Assembly (NCBI GenBank): GCA_946902875.1
Contig: OX336354.1
Span: 7,599,247-7,663,246, forward strand
DNA: 64,000 nt
Origin: Nematopogon swammerdamellus
Lineage: Eukaryota > Arthropoda > Insecta > Lepidoptera > Adelidae
Reading direction: 5' to 3'
Under the pieces are notes generated by a model. It made no database searches, was not told where the DNA came from, and saw only the letters and a program-made list of their open reading frames with translations. Below are positions 11,110-22,291 of this stretch, piece by piece (positions within the stretch are counted from its first letter, which is position 1; each line of letters starts with the position of its first letter). The translations under genes and the position numbers were made by a program.

Positions 11110-11230
11110 GAGCATGTATGAAGAACGTTATGAGAGTGGAAGAGGCGGTCGAGGTGTGTCAGGATCGTGGCAAGTGAAGATTCGTTGCCACCCCACTGGG
11201 AAAAGAAGTGACGGACGTTATGCCTGTATG
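11110..11230 (+). mobile_element. LINE G, C-terminal fragment
   Basis: Frame reads MKNVMRVEEAVEVCQDRGKW, matching the fragments at 23040 and 54508 (EEAVEVCQD). It looks like the C-terminus of a non-LTR retrotransposon ORF2. Clade not determined. Confidence 0.6.
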
Positions 11231-11727
11231 TTATAATTGGAGTTGGTTTTTTCAATAGCATTTTTTATTGTCAAATCAAATTTTATTAAAACTGAGATTA
11301 GGAATATTGTTCATGCATTAACAACAGAAGCTATATTTTAGTCGTTTTCCATACAAACTAGTCGAATATGGAATCATAAGTTTTACTCTTTTGAGTGTGT
11401 TTAAAGCGAAGCCCAAGCGAAGTTTAATCTCTTCGCTTCAGGATAAAAGTAAATTAATATAGTAAGTTCCTAATAGCGAGCTCGCAGCGAAACTCATTTG
11501 TGTACGCCCACTAATCGCTCATTGGCCTAAACGGGCGACCCTAATTAGCGTGCATCGGTTCTTGCGTTCACGAAGGAAGGCTTACATGATCCATCACGCT
11601 TCAGCTTTCTCAGCGATCGAACGTGCGGATTTAATTGTGTGAGTTGTAGTAGCAGAGTGTTGTAGCTATTGAAAATTCAAATACATTAATTAAAAATGAT
11701 AATTTACCAAGCAAGTAAAAACAAATC
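11231..11727. other. No gene recognised
   Basis: Moderately GC-balanced sequence around 11480-11680 without a coding frame or known repeat. Confidence 0.4.
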
Positions 11728-11860
11728 CAAAGGTTGACTGGGAGAAATCCCTGTAAGGGATAAGTCCGCCTTTGCCCCTTATGTAAATTTCTTATTGTGT
11801 GTTTATGTTAAATGTTTTTTGGAGCAATAAAGTATTTCTATCTATCCATCTATCTAACAA
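11728..11860 (+). mobile_element. LINE H 3' end with TATC tail
   Basis: GGTTGACTGGGAGAAATCCC..TAAGTCCGCCTTTGC..AATAAAGTATTTCTATCTATCCATCTATC. The same 3' UTR is at 50975-51104. An AATAAA signal followed by a short tandem tail is typical of CR1/Jockey-like LINE 3' ends in moths. Confidence 0.7.
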
Positions 11861-12682
11861 ACACAACATCGCTGAATTAACCCTAAATAAACCCTGAATA
11901 AAAATTTCTACTCATAAAGTTATAAAAAAATATGAATATTTTGTTAAAATACCGAAGGCACGTGGATATCACGTCAGCATCAGATGAAGTACACCTAACT
12001 CGTTCGTGCGAACGCACCAACATGTAAGCCTACTTTTAAAACATGCTGTAGTAATATTACACTTGGCACATCCATGATTAAAATTAAATGTTATAGCAGT
12101 TAAAAACAGATTGGGCTCCCGGTCTATATCTGATGAATTCGCTAAAAAGGTCACGCGATGCGACGATGATACAGCAAACTTTTCACTCATAAAAATTTAA
12201 TTAATCTGCCAAGAGATTAAAATCCAGAATTGCTTTGAAAGGTGAGCTTAACATTTTTACATATTTTATCACGTGAAGAGGAAAATTATATTTAACAAAA
12301 AAACAAAAATGTTCGTAAAAAGGTTTACTTATCCTACGTTTTCATTTCATTAATTATAATATATATTAATTAGGTTTTCGTTCCGCCATTCTGTTTATAA
12401 GTAAAGAAGTAAATACGTATTTGAGTCACTGTACGCACGCGTATAATACCTATGCACTACATTACATAATAAGCATTTGTTCTTATGAAGTACAGCAGCA
12501 GTATATATATATATTTTAGGGTGAGGTTTAGTTATTGGCAGGTTTGATAGCAAATTGCTGGTAGTTATATCCTGTAGTTTAGGATATTAGAAGAATATTA
12601 GTGAAAGAATTAGCAAGAGGAGATCAATACTTTTCGAGAAAAAATTTTTTGAAAATTTTAACAGGTCACTGGTCGGACATGG
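11861..12682. other. No gene recognised
   Basis: AT-rich. A 73-codon minus-strand frame at 11969-12190 shows no motif or splice context that I can defend. Confidence 0.35.
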
Positions 12683-13072
12683 TTACTTTGCGGAAAAACT
12701 AAATTCACCGCCCCGACATAACCTGTTAGTATGGCTATTTCCTAGAGTGTTTTTATAAGCCGGAGGCGCGGAGGGAGCCAGCCCCCGTCCGCTGTAACAA
12801 AGCGCAGGCGCCCGTGTGAGCCGTAGCGGCTGAGGCTGGTCGCCGAAGGTGACCAAAAAGCCGAAGCTGCGGAGGCGATCAACTTCTGCTCCCTTCATTG
12901 TTTTAAATGCTTCATTTCTCATTTTCGCTCCCTTTTTGGAGGTACTTTGTATGCCCCCCCTAAACGGCCCCCTCCTCTTTTCATAAATTGTATGAGTCGA
13001 CAGAGTTACGTTGCGTTTTATAACAGGCTGAGAAAGATCAAGTCCACGCGGACGTAGTCGCGGGCACAGCTA
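12683..13072 (+). mobile_element. Helitron-like 3' portion
   Basis: A GC-rich block ends in CACGCGGACGTAGTCGCGGGCACAGCTAG followed by T. A small hairpin followed by CTAG/T is the expected 3' terminus of a Helitron, and this wording is common in Lepidoptera. No Rep/helicase is encoded. The left limit is uncertain. Confidence 0.5.
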
Positions 13073-14255
13073 GTAACAAAATAAAATAACGTTCGTGTTC
13101 GTATAAATAATACCAGCATTTTTCTTTCAATTACCCGTAATCCTACCCTCACCCCCGTCATCGCGAAACAATATCCACCAAAGCGCGTAATTAACCCAAT
13201 GTTTGATCTGAAATTCCACGTCCAATATTACATTCCATCCACCTATGCGATCCTTTTAAAAGTGCATGCATGTATGTAGGACTCTGTCACGCGCGAACTT
13301 GCTTGTCGCTTGTAGCGTACATTAAGGCAAGGCTAAACTAGTGAGTATGATAAGGTTCTTCATACTTATCTACCTTAACATTCAACAAAGTGATGTCACA
13401 AGGGATTGCTGAGAAGGGCGTGCATCAATTAAACGTGCAAACAAGGAAGGAGAGTTACGAGGTAGCGTTGGATTGTGGTTTGCGGCGCCCGTTAGCGGCG
13501 GCCGCACACGCGTTTACCACGGGGCAAGGTTCAGTCTAAATTGCTACGATTTTACCACATTCGCTGTAGCAGTGAGCTCATTAGTGTTGTGGGCCGACCG
13601 CCCATGAATACCCAGGGACCATGGGACCATCGCGGTAGGGTTCACAGTCCATTAAATAGGAGGAGTAATTAGTCAAGTGGTATAAAGTAAGGTATAAGAA
13701 ATAAGAAATATTGATTAATTTCCTTCAGCATTACATATTACATTATTAAAACACACATTTAAACAATCAAAGGAATAACAACAAGGCAATAACAATTAAA
13801 ACAAACATTTAGACAATGACAGAAGAGGAAACAGCCCATGCTGAATATAGTGAAGATTTCACTAGACTCAGCGCTGTATTTAAATCTAGCCCATGAACAA
13901 TTGAAATAAAAAAAAGTGAACTTCTCGCTAAAAACTATCCGCCCAAGCTTACAATATTTTAATGGTAAGTGAAATACAATTGTTTAAACAGATTAATTTA
14001 ATATAGACAAGTACTAAAGAATAAATTGTGTTGCTTGTACATGTTGTATGCATGTACATAAATACAGTACCAACTAAAGATAGATGCGCCGCCGGTGAGG
14101 TGAGGTTATGCGCTTGCTCCGTGAAAAGTAATATGATATAGCAAATGAATATGGTTCGCGAGTCAGTCAGTCCGAGCATTCAGACGTGAGCGAATATTAG
14201 CGTGTGTCGACGAACAAGTCGCAAACATTCCTTCGTGTGCAGTATAAAGGTGCAA
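13073..14255. other. No gene recognised
   Basis: The segment near 13285-13365 (CTTGCTTGTCGC..GATAAGGTTC) is related to 5840-5910. The rest, including the CpG-rich GCGGCGCCCGTTAGCGGCGGCCGC near 13480, has no assignment. Confidence 0.35.
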
Positions 14256-14341
14256 AAATGCTTCGGAGAAAAAATGGGCGTCGTTAGCCACCTTATGGAT
14301 GGTTCGGCGTCATATGTCGCCCTTTCAATAAAAAAAATTGG
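14256..14341 (+). mobile_element. LINE E 3' end
   Basis: GGGCGTCGTTAGCCACCTTATGGATGG..CATATGTCGCCCTTTCAATAAAAAAA equals the last codons and 3' UTR of LINE E (compare 44460-44531). Strongly 5' truncated. Confidence 0.7.
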
Positions 14342-15536
14342 TTGTCTGTAAAGTCGGTTTACGGACGATAACGTCATAACTAGAACTAAAAAGTGTTAAA
14401 TACCTAATATTTGGTTATCTGTCGTTGTATTGAATCGAAATACATGAATCGATATTGTGATACATATTCGGACCCTTGTTTCATGAATATTCTAAATTTG
14501 AAATCTTTTCCGACCGGCCAGATGCGCTTAATATATTATGGTACGAGTCACCTCCTTTCAATTTGTGCTGCCCTGGTACTTTAGAACAAGAGAGATAAAT
14601 GTGTACAAGCCGACGCTTGGGCCGATTGTGCCTCTCTATCGCTTGTTACGCGCTCTCGCTTGCACACACAGGCTCAGATGGAACGTGACACTTTTTCGTG
14701 CGTGCAGCCGGTGTTCATCAGTTTATAAGACGTGACGTTTAAAAGCTGGAAAGCAAAATCTACCACAAGTAAGTACACTCGCGGTACACACAACATCGTT
14801 CACTTCACGATAACGTTCGCTTCACGCATTTGCATTTGTATTTATTGTTTATTGTACGCCATTTTGCTGTAAAATAAGGTACAAAAGGTTGGTTTAATGC
14901 AGATCTGCATTATGTTCAAGCAAACCTTTGGGATGTCGTAAACGGTGTAGAAGTAGTCACACGGATAATGTGAGAGAGTAGTAACAAATTCTAATAATAT
15001 ATAAATAGGTATGAATAGACATAAATACATGATTATACTATATATGTACATACATACATAGTACGCTTGTGGTATTTATATAATACCTAAATATATATTA
15101 TACAATATAATAAATAATAAATATGACTTAATACATACATTCGAAAAAAGATGGCGTCAGTGTGGAAATATATGGCTGTATATAATTTTGCGTACTTGGC
15201 CACCAAGTTCTGTAACGTCTCCCTCTTCCGGCGCGAAAGACCCAGTCGGTTGTCTATCTTAAAAAAATAAACCCCCTCATACTTCGGACACCTACTAGTT
15301 ACTACTGGCGTTGCATGCACGTGCGCGCTCACGCACACATCGTTAGTTAATATGGGAAAATCTGCCCATATTACGTTGTCGCGGACACGCTTCCTTCGCA
15401 TATCTACTCTCCTTCCAAAATATTTGATTAACACACACACACCTACACACACATACCTCAATTTACAATCTCTCTCACTCTCGTATATTGTCTATGCCAC
15501 CATGTGTTTGTCTTTGTTTGCTTTCCGTCGTTTATT
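14342..15536. other. No gene recognised
   Basis: CTGCCCTGGTACTTTA near 14568 is shared with the long inverted repeat arms at 62.2 and 63.45 kb. (CATA)n-type runs occur near 15050 and 15130. The 124-codon minus frame at 15087-15461 has no motif. Confidence 0.35.
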
Positions 15537-15625
15537 GTGTCACCTTTCCAAGTACTGACCGCGCCCAGGTGTGCTTAACAACAGTCGACCGAACGCACCA
15601 CTGAGCTACCGAGGCTGACTTAGGA
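15537..15625 (-). mobile_element. SINE-A head (tRNA-like plus 5S-like part)
   Basis: Reverse complement reads CAGCCTCGGTAGCTCAGTGG..GTTAAGCACACCTGGGCGCGGTCAGTACTTGG. Only the 5' head of SINE-A is left. Its right end abuts an RTE fragment. Confidence 0.8.
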
Positions 15626-15900
15626 CTAAGGTAGTCGATATTGCCAAGAAAATTAGCAAGCTGAAGTGGCATTGGGCTGCGCACATCTGTCTCAGACCCG
15701 ACAACCGCTGCGGTAGACGGGTGCACGAATAGAGGCCACGTACAAGCAAATTTAGCTTGGGCTCCCGGCTATATGGACAAACGACCTAAAAGGTAGCCGG
15801 GAGCGGATGGATGAAGAGAGGAAGACCGCGTGCGGTGGCGTCCCTTGGGAGAGGCGTATGTCCAGCAGTGGACCGATACGGGCTGATGATGATGATGTAA
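15626..15900 (+). mobile_element. RTE-type LINE C-terminal fragment with (TGA)n tail
   Basis: Translation gives AKKISKLKWHWAAHI, RVHE*RPRT, VAGSGWM, then after a one-base shift EDRVRWRPLGEAYVQQWTDTG and stop (15821-15886), then (TGATGATGATG). This is the conserved RTE C-terminus (WAGHI..RPRTGKR..GRPP..GEAYVQQW) with stops and a frameshift. Confidence 0.85.
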
Positions 15901-16641
15901 AGAGTACCGTAATCACAATTTACAGTATTTCTAGTAAAGAAGCTGTCATGTGAAATTTTTTGTATTTTGTACCTAATATTTCTGCAAACTAATGTGAGAA
16001 ACTTTCTACCCACATCCATCTCTTTTTACTTACATAAAACATCTTACAAGGTACTACATCATTCACCAGCTATATGAGCACTCGGCTAGGACCGCGCGGT
16101 TTCCCAAACAATATTCCACCAAAGAGCAGCGCTCTGCGAACAACGCGCGCATAAATACATAAGTGAACTTGGCCGATGCCGAAGGTCGTTACCGGCCCCG
16201 GTACGCGGCACCCGGCTGTGACGCATCCGTGACCTAGATCCGGTTCAAGACCGTTGCCCGGATGAGCCGGGTGAGGGGTGGGGATGGGTGGAGTGGCTGC
16301 AACGGATATTGGTCTATTTATAGATGTAGCACTGTGCGATTTTGCATTTTCTGTTATTGCCACTGGGCAGGGTAGGCATAATACCTACACCATTTGCCCG
16401 CGGCTTTGATTGACCGCGTGTAATTCGGTTTTAATATAAGTTATAATTAAGCAGATTCGAGCTAGCCGAGCTTTATACAGCTTAATTATAGACAACACGA
16501 CAGCGTGGAAATAATCAAACAATCAATTTTAGCTATTTCGAAGGCTCAACGGCGGCCTACAATTGAACGAAATATATGCACAAACAAAGTTTATACGCAC
16601 GCACTGAAATACTTCGGAAGCGAGACAATAATTCTGCAAGA
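15901..16641. other. No gene recognised
   Basis: A GC-rich patch (16165-16300) has no coding motif. TTTGCCCGCGGCTTTGATTGACCGCG near 16394 resembles the Helitron-like family-end sequence at 37305. Confidence 0.35.
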
Positions 16642-16757
16642 TTTTTAGAGATATTTTAAAAAGAGTTTTATCGACGGATGGATGTGAAACGGGTGGGGGA
16701 TATCGCTGAACAGAATAGAAATAGGAACCCATAATCGAATCGTGAAGTACTCCTGAG
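16642..16757 (-). mobile_element. Non-LTR reverse transcriptase fragment, copy 1
   Basis: The minus strand encodes GVLHDSIMGS..SDIPHPFHIHPSI across two frames. This is a decayed version of the G-x-PQGS-x-x-GP block and following SDIP stretch of Jockey-like reverse transcriptases. A 113-bp sister copy at 18193-18307 preserves GVLQGSIMGP. Confidence 0.6.
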
Positions 16758-17722
16758 GTAACAATTATATATTCTGAATATTACCCATTTATAATGACGC
16801 GCTGCCTACGATTAGAAATATATGAGGCGAACTAGCTTAAGACGTTATCTTTAATGCTATTAAAAAGTGTTCTAGAGGAGAACACAGTCGAGGTTGCTCC
16901 TGCGGCAGTACACTAAGTATAGCGAGCAATTCAAAGGAAAGGCTCCGGTATGGCACCTACCTTCTCGGAGGTGATATTGGCTAACCGGAACATGTGCGTT
17001 AGCCCCTCGCACTCACTCATTCATACCGGATTACATAAAAAAATACACAATACTAGAATATTCGGGTATAAAAAACTACCGGTGTACTCGTTCGTTTGCC
17101 TTGGGTTGGTTCTGGGTCAGACATATTGGACACCGAATGATGCTTGCTGTTCTGAAACTGTCCCCAGATATCTCTGGGGACAGATATATCGCATTCTTTT
17201 TAGTAACTTAACCTCCATTGATCCTCCTCGTCTGCAACCGTTTGTTGTTTCTTCTTAAAAAGGACTTCGCTAGGAAACAAAATAAAGGTATTCTACCAAA
17301 TAAATGTTTTTTAAAAGGGGCAAGTTCGAATAATTGCTAGGCCGTTAAAGTCTTCGACAACTACTAAGCTGAAAAGTTATCATTTAGCATAGTCATATGG
17401 AATGTTAATATGAATCAGCTTCCTGAGACTTGTCCAGTTAGCCAAATATGTCAGTTTCCATAGAAAACTTCTTACTATTATAAAAATGTAAAAATCTAAT
17501 GGTGTTTGTCTGTCTGTCTGTTTGTTACTCTTAAACGCGTCATCTAAGCTACATATTATAAAGTGGATTTTTTGCATGGACTAGTAGAGAACTAGGCACA
17601 AAATTATATCAAGAAGTCAAGTGTAATTAAATTATGAATAACAGACGGCGTTTGCGGCCGCGGAGGTGGTATGACATTTTCCTTTGTTTTAACTGCTGAC
17701 AGGAGCGTCTCGGCCACGCCGA
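16758..17722. other. No gene recognised; short Helitron-5'-like trace
   Basis: CTTACTATTATAAAAATG..GTTTGTCTGTCTGTCTGTTTGTTACTC (17468-17530) resembles the common lepidopteran Helitron-like 5' end. AAGGCTCCGGTATGGCACCTACCTTCTCGGAGG near 16938 recurs near 44548. Confidence 0.35.
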
Positions 17723-17790
17723 CGACCACGGTCACACATCCAAGTTCTGACCGCGCCCGGTGTGATTCGATGTTATTTCTCATTCCGTTC
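17723..17790 (-). mobile_element. 5S-rRNA-like fragment (SINE relic)
   Basis: Reverse complement reads CACCGGGCGCGGTCAGAACTTGGATGTGTGACC, very close to the 5S rRNA internal promoter region (GGGCGCGGTCAGTACTTGGATGGGTGACC). It lacks both the first half of 5S and the SINE-A body, so it is a relic and not a 5S gene. Confidence 0.6.
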
Positions 17791-18139
17791 AGCAATGCTG
17801 TAATGGCAGAACGGACAAGAAAATTCGCCGAGACTTCTTTTTGTTCTACTGTAACAATTCAGACAAAGTTTATTCAACATTTTCCAGGGAAAATAAATAT
17901 TATTTCTCTCGTAATACATCTATATTTTCGCTTTAACCAGCAGACGTTCGCATAAAACTAAAGCGCTCAATAAAATGAGCTTGTAACTTTGGGTCTCCCA
18001 CGATAAACTAGAAGATCCAAATGAATCGAATTTTGATGCAAAGGAGAGACCCGGATTTGTTCAATAAAGAACCTTAGTCACCTTAAATAGGATCCTACTG
18101 TCGAAGGAACTTTTGGACTTTAAAATCATACTAAATCTG
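17791..18139. other. No gene recognised
   Basis: AT-rich sequence with no coding frame or repeat I can name. Confidence 0.3.
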
Positions 18140-18191
18140 CTTTAAAGTTCTGTTGGCTAAAAGTTCCCTTTTAGCCAACAGAACTTTAAAG
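18140..18191. repeat. Perfect 24-bp hairpin with 4-base loop
   Basis: CTTTAAAGTTCTGTTGGCTAAAAG, loop TTCC, then the exact reverse complement. It directly abuts the reverse transcriptase fragment at 18193. Confidence 0.95.
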
Positions 18192-18192
18192 A

Positions 18193-18307
18193 TATTTTAG
18201 AGATATTTTAAAAAGAGTTGTATCGACGGATGGATGTGAAACGGGTGGGGGATATCGCTGAACAGAATAGAAATAGGGACCCATAATCGAACCTTGAAGC
18301 ACTCCTT
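18193..18307 (-). mobile_element. Non-LTR reverse transcriptase fragment, copy 2
   Basis: About 90% identical to 16642-16757 over 113 bp. The minus strand encodes GVLQGSIMGP (RT block 4-like) followed, after a frame change, by SDIPHPFHIHPSI. Neither flank extends the similarity. Confidence 0.65.
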
Positions 18308-20065
18308 ATATTCAACATAATAAATTAATCATATCTTCAATAGGAAACTAAGATAAAACAATACATTTATTCCTTTTCAACAATACATTTAGTCATTACC
18401 AAAGGGTAGGCACTGATATGGCACCCACAACTAGTTCGACGGGATCTACTAGGAAGACTAACACCAAGCGTGTAGCTGCATTTAAACACAGCTCGGCCCT
18501 AGGCCTCGCCCTTAGTTACTTACTGTCATCATCTTATTTGTGTCAGAATTTTTAGAATATAATTTCACGCGCGCGAAGCCGCGTTATGTTAATTTAACCT
18601 TTTTTTTATTGGCACCGAACTGATCCCCTATAATAATCTAAAATGTTTTCGGGTACATTTTTTTTTATTTTCTTTCAATTTAACCCTGGTAATAATTTCT
18701 ACAGATTCCCAAAAAGTGTATAAAAGCTTATAAGGGTTCCGTTCTTTTCCCTTTAAGGTACGGACCACTAAAAATAATTATACGTAAAATGAATTACATA
18801 ATTAGTTGAAATAAAATTAACAACATAAATTTAATCTAATATAACTAAAAACTAAAAAAAAACACCTATATTTCTCGTCTGTGGCAAAGGAATGAGGTTG
18901 GGTTTTATTGTTGTCGCGAAAATATACCGAAAACAAGACGTCGAGGAAAGCTTGCGTCTGAAAGATTCGGAAGGGCAAGTGAGGGCGGTTTAATAAAATA
19001 CCTTGACTCAAAATCTTTCCTTTTTAAACCTTTTTACTGTCGTGAAAGACGGAGCAATATTTTCGAAAAAAATGTCTCCGTAAAGGGATGCGAGGAATGT
19101 GAATTAAATTAGGTATTTTTTTGACTTTCTTAGGGTTGTCTGTGTTGTTCTGATACAAATTCCTTATCTGTAACAAATTATGGGAAATATTAAGGAATTA
19201 ACATAAGTTTCATAAAAAAATTATGGCCTCATATACATACACTCTATAAAATACTCACTGAGTAAGAATAAATAAATACATAGATTTAATAATCCCGATA
19301 AAAAATCACTAAACATTTCGTAAACCAGCGACGAAAGGTAATACTCGCATAACAAACAACGAAAAACGGTTCGCAGTTGCCCTTTCACTGTTCAGAACAC
19401 GTGGATGAATGTCGATGGACGGTAACACAATATCTACGACCGAAGTAAATAGTAAATTGGCGGAAATAGTGAACTTTCGACTCTTGTTTTAAACTAGGAA
19501 TAGATAGTGGCGCTTCCCCGCGCGAACGTTAAAACTGTTGGACAAAAAAAATATCGCTTTCCGCTCGAACGAATTGAAACTTTCCCAATATCGTCACCCA
19601 CAACAAGCGGGCGAATTTTCAATAGCTTTCCTCTTCGGAAGCTCTCCCTTGGCGGTAATAAAATTAGGGTATGTTTGATAACGCCCGTGTTTTACGGGCC
19701 GCAGTAAAACGTTCATCTCCTGTAGTGAGGAGGCTGTGGTAGCGAGATATGCTCCCGAACATAGAACATCGAATCACGCGCGCTCTTCTAGAAGCGTCCA
19801 ATGAACTGTCCAGTGTGCCAGCGTTGTCTCACCTTCCGTTCTAAAGCATTTTTGAAATAAATTAAAATATAATTTAATGCACAACACACAACGTTGACAG
19901 ATTGGGAAATTTTTTCTCTTTCTCGCTCCTGGGATTGTTAGTTAAACACTGCTCTGCGTCGCAGAATAGTGTAAAAGTACAATACTTTACATGACCATAA
20001 AGCAAGGAAATGTGCGGTATATTCGTTGGTACTATTGTTGGGACATGAAGTCGCCTAGTCACAAA
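18308..20065. other. No gene recognised
   Basis: GGGTAGGCACTGATATGGCACC near 18405 is a small SINE-A-like trace. The rest is AT-rich. The 66-codon frame at 19507-19707 has no recognisable motif. Confidence 0.35.
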
Positions 20066-20349
20066 ATTTAAAAACCGGCCAACTGCGAGTGGGACTCGCG
20101 TCCGAGGTTTTTTACCACCACGTAATTGGTCGGTTTTTATTATTTCTTGTTTTACTTTAGAGTTTGCACTATAATCACACCAAGTTTGACGCTTATATGG
20201 TAGCGTAAACCATTCATGTTGGTTTCAAAATTGTTTACGCTTATAGAAAAAATGTAGTATTTGTGATACATTGTTAGAAATAGTGATGACTCGTTCTATG
20301 TATGCAGTGGCAAACATTTTAGTGAATGTAGACTAAATTGACACAAAAA

Positions 20350-20556
20350 ATAAAAAACTATTTAAAAAAATTTAAAAACCGCCTTTAAAAATGTATGAAA
20401 TAAAAAAATAAAAAATCGAACCCTAGAGTTGAAGGCGGTCGGTTATTTTTGCTTGCTTTAGCACCACCGCCTTCAACTCTAGGGTTCGATTTTTAATTAT
20501 TTTATTTCATACATTTTTGAAGGCGGTTTTTATATTTTTTTAAATAGTTTTTTATT
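20350..20556. repeat. ~90-bp inverted repeat (foldback)
   Basis: ACCGCCTTCAACTCTAGGGTTCGATTTTT and its complement face each other across a ~27-bp spacer. The arms (about 20350-20439 and 20467-20556) continue through ATACATTTTT.AAGGCGG to TTTAAATAGTTTTTTAT with few mismatches. Confidence 0.88.
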
Positions 20557-20598
20557 TCACAGTTTTTTTTGAAATTTTTATTTGCTATTAATGTACTC

Positions 20599-20637
20599 GG
20601 CGGAATCGCTCGGCCTTCGGCCTCGCGATTCCGCCTC
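20599..20637. repeat. GC-rich hairpin
   Basis: GGCGGAATCGCTCGGCC, TTC, GGCCTCGCGATTCCGCC form a 17-bp stem with two mismatches. It is embedded in AT-rich sequence at the junction of two repeats. Confidence 0.8.
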
Positions 20638-20680
20638 GCTTTCCAATCCGATCTTGACCAAAAATGGGACCACCTTGGAG

Positions 20681-20816
20681 CTAGACTGAACCGAACACAA
20701 AAAGAATCATCGAAATCGGTTCACAATTGGGGAAGATATTGCTGAACATACATAAAAAAAATACATACAGCCGAACATAGAACCTCCTCCTTTTTTGAAG
20801 TCGGTTAAAAAGTATC
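20681..20816 (-). mobile_element. Repeat D
   Basis: Reverse copy of the common lepidopteran repeat that begins TTTTTAACCGACTTCAAAAAAGGAGGAGGTTCT and continues with ATGTTCAGCAATATCTTCCCC..AACCGATTTCGATGATTC. Other copies are near 32072, 61946 and 63036. Confidence 0.75.
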
Positions 20817-20817
20817 C

Positions 20818-20945
20818 AGCGAAGTTTCTTGCCAGTTTTTCGCTGTGATAATCGAACTAGCAAAACGTTAAATGTTAAAATATGATGAATCCGAGTGCAG
20901 TGTACTGTCTGTGGATGATGAATAAAGAATAAAGTATAATAGTTT
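20818..20945 (+). mobile_element. LINE I 3' end
   Basis: GCGAAGTTTCTTGCCAG..GTGATAATCGAACTAGC..GTGTACTGTCTGTGGATGATGAATAAAGAATAAAG. It matches 49470-49612. Poly(A) signals overlap the tandem GAATAAA tail. Confidence 0.7.
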
Positions 20946-21190
20946 TTACGATAGACCAAAAAAAAATTATCTGAAAAACGCGTTTTTGGAATGGGAGTCC
21001 CCCTTAATTTATTACTTTTTCTCTTTTATTTTTTGTTTGTATATCCCCTATAATAAACACATTGTTTGAAAATTTTAAGCGGCTACATATTACGGTTCAA
21101 AAGATACAGCCCTCGGACGGACAGACAGACAGACATACCGCTTAAGCTTAGTAATAGACTTCCGTACGGATACGGAAAGCTAAAAATTAT

Positions 21191-21779
21191 ACTAGAAAAC
21201 GTAAGTGTAAGTAAACTGGTTATCCGTTTTAACATAATTTACCTCTACTTTCTACCTACTTGGGTAATCTGTGTTATCATGTGAGTGAGAAGACGATAAA
21301 AATGACACGATGCGATTCGATATTAACCCACCATATGACCTTTCCATAGGAATATTCGCCATTATTCCGCGCGCCTGAACTTTAAGAGGAGCTGACCTTT
21401 AGTAAGTTCGAAAGTATCGGTTTCAGGGTTTAGATCTTGCGTGATTTCGATATTTAATTAAACCATCGATATCCTATCTATAGAACTCCCTTCCTTCAGA
21501 TAATTCCGGAAAAAGTATGTTCTCGACCAAAGGATCTAATAAGATCCTTTCACAAGACAGCCACTTTACAATGCGTCTCACAAGAATATTGAGCGCACGT
21601 CAGTGCTGAATGTTAGTGTGGAGAGCGAACGAAAAAGAATAAAGTGTGTGTGTTTTGTGCAAGAGTGACAGTGACAAACGATGTTGCTTATTTCGCCTTT
21701 GCATATTCTCGCGTGTTCAGCCGAATACTGTCGACCGCGTCGACCAAAGTCGCGCCCGAGCGCCGCGCACGGCTTATAG
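21191..21779. other. No gene recognised
   Basis: A small hairpin AAAGGATCTAATAAGATCCTTT is at 21531-21552. The 21600-21775 stretch is more CpG-rich and could be a promoter or a repeat; nothing decides it. Confidence 0.3.
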
Positions 21780-22079
21780 TTTTTTTTTTATGGAAACTTG
21801 GTTGGTCGGTTGGCTACATCACCTAAAACATCCGTGATGTCAGCCCAAAACACCGGGTGAACTAGGTGCCATGTCAGTGCTTCCATTCGATCATGCCGCC
21901 TACACTGAACTGGACGGAAAACACAAACTATTTACATAGCCGTTTCGACCGACGTTTCATTCAGTGCGGTGGTACCAACCCGGGCGGGTTGAACCCTACC
22001 ACCGAGTAAGGTAGGAAGGGAAAGGTACCTACAGTTTTAAGTGGAATCCGAACCACGGTCAGCCTCCAACGGTCGAGCG
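21780..22079 (-). mobile_element. SINE-A, missing the head
   Basis: Poly-T, then the whole SINE-A body in reverse up to CCGAACCACGGTCAGCCTCCAACGG. Truncated just before the 5S-like part. Confidence 0.9.
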
Positions 22080-22291
22080 TATTGGTGTCCTGTGTGCTCG
22101 TGTGTGTGTAACTGACCTATCGTCTCGTATCTGTAAATACGCGAGTGAGAGGAGTGTTATAGCATTTATAGAATGAGATAGTTTATAATGTGATCGGTTG
22201 AATGTATTCGTGATAACAATATAGCATATGCATGCACGCACACTTGTTTACCGACGATAATATGTTTCATCGCGCTATACTGCTTCTATAC

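Larger units (their letters stand above)
20066..21190 (+). mobile_element. Repeat C split by nested insertions
   Basis: The repeat C head (AAAAACCGGCCAACTGCGAGTGGGACTCGCG) is at 20066-20120 and its tail (GCGGCTACATATTACGGTTCAAAAGATACAGCC..GGACAGACAGACAGAC..TAGTAATAGACTTCCGTACGG..AAGCTAAAAA) at 20970-21190, same orientation. Between them lie a foldback, a GC hairpin, repeat D and a LINE I 3' end, so the repeat C copy is probably the oldest layer here. Confidence 0.6.
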
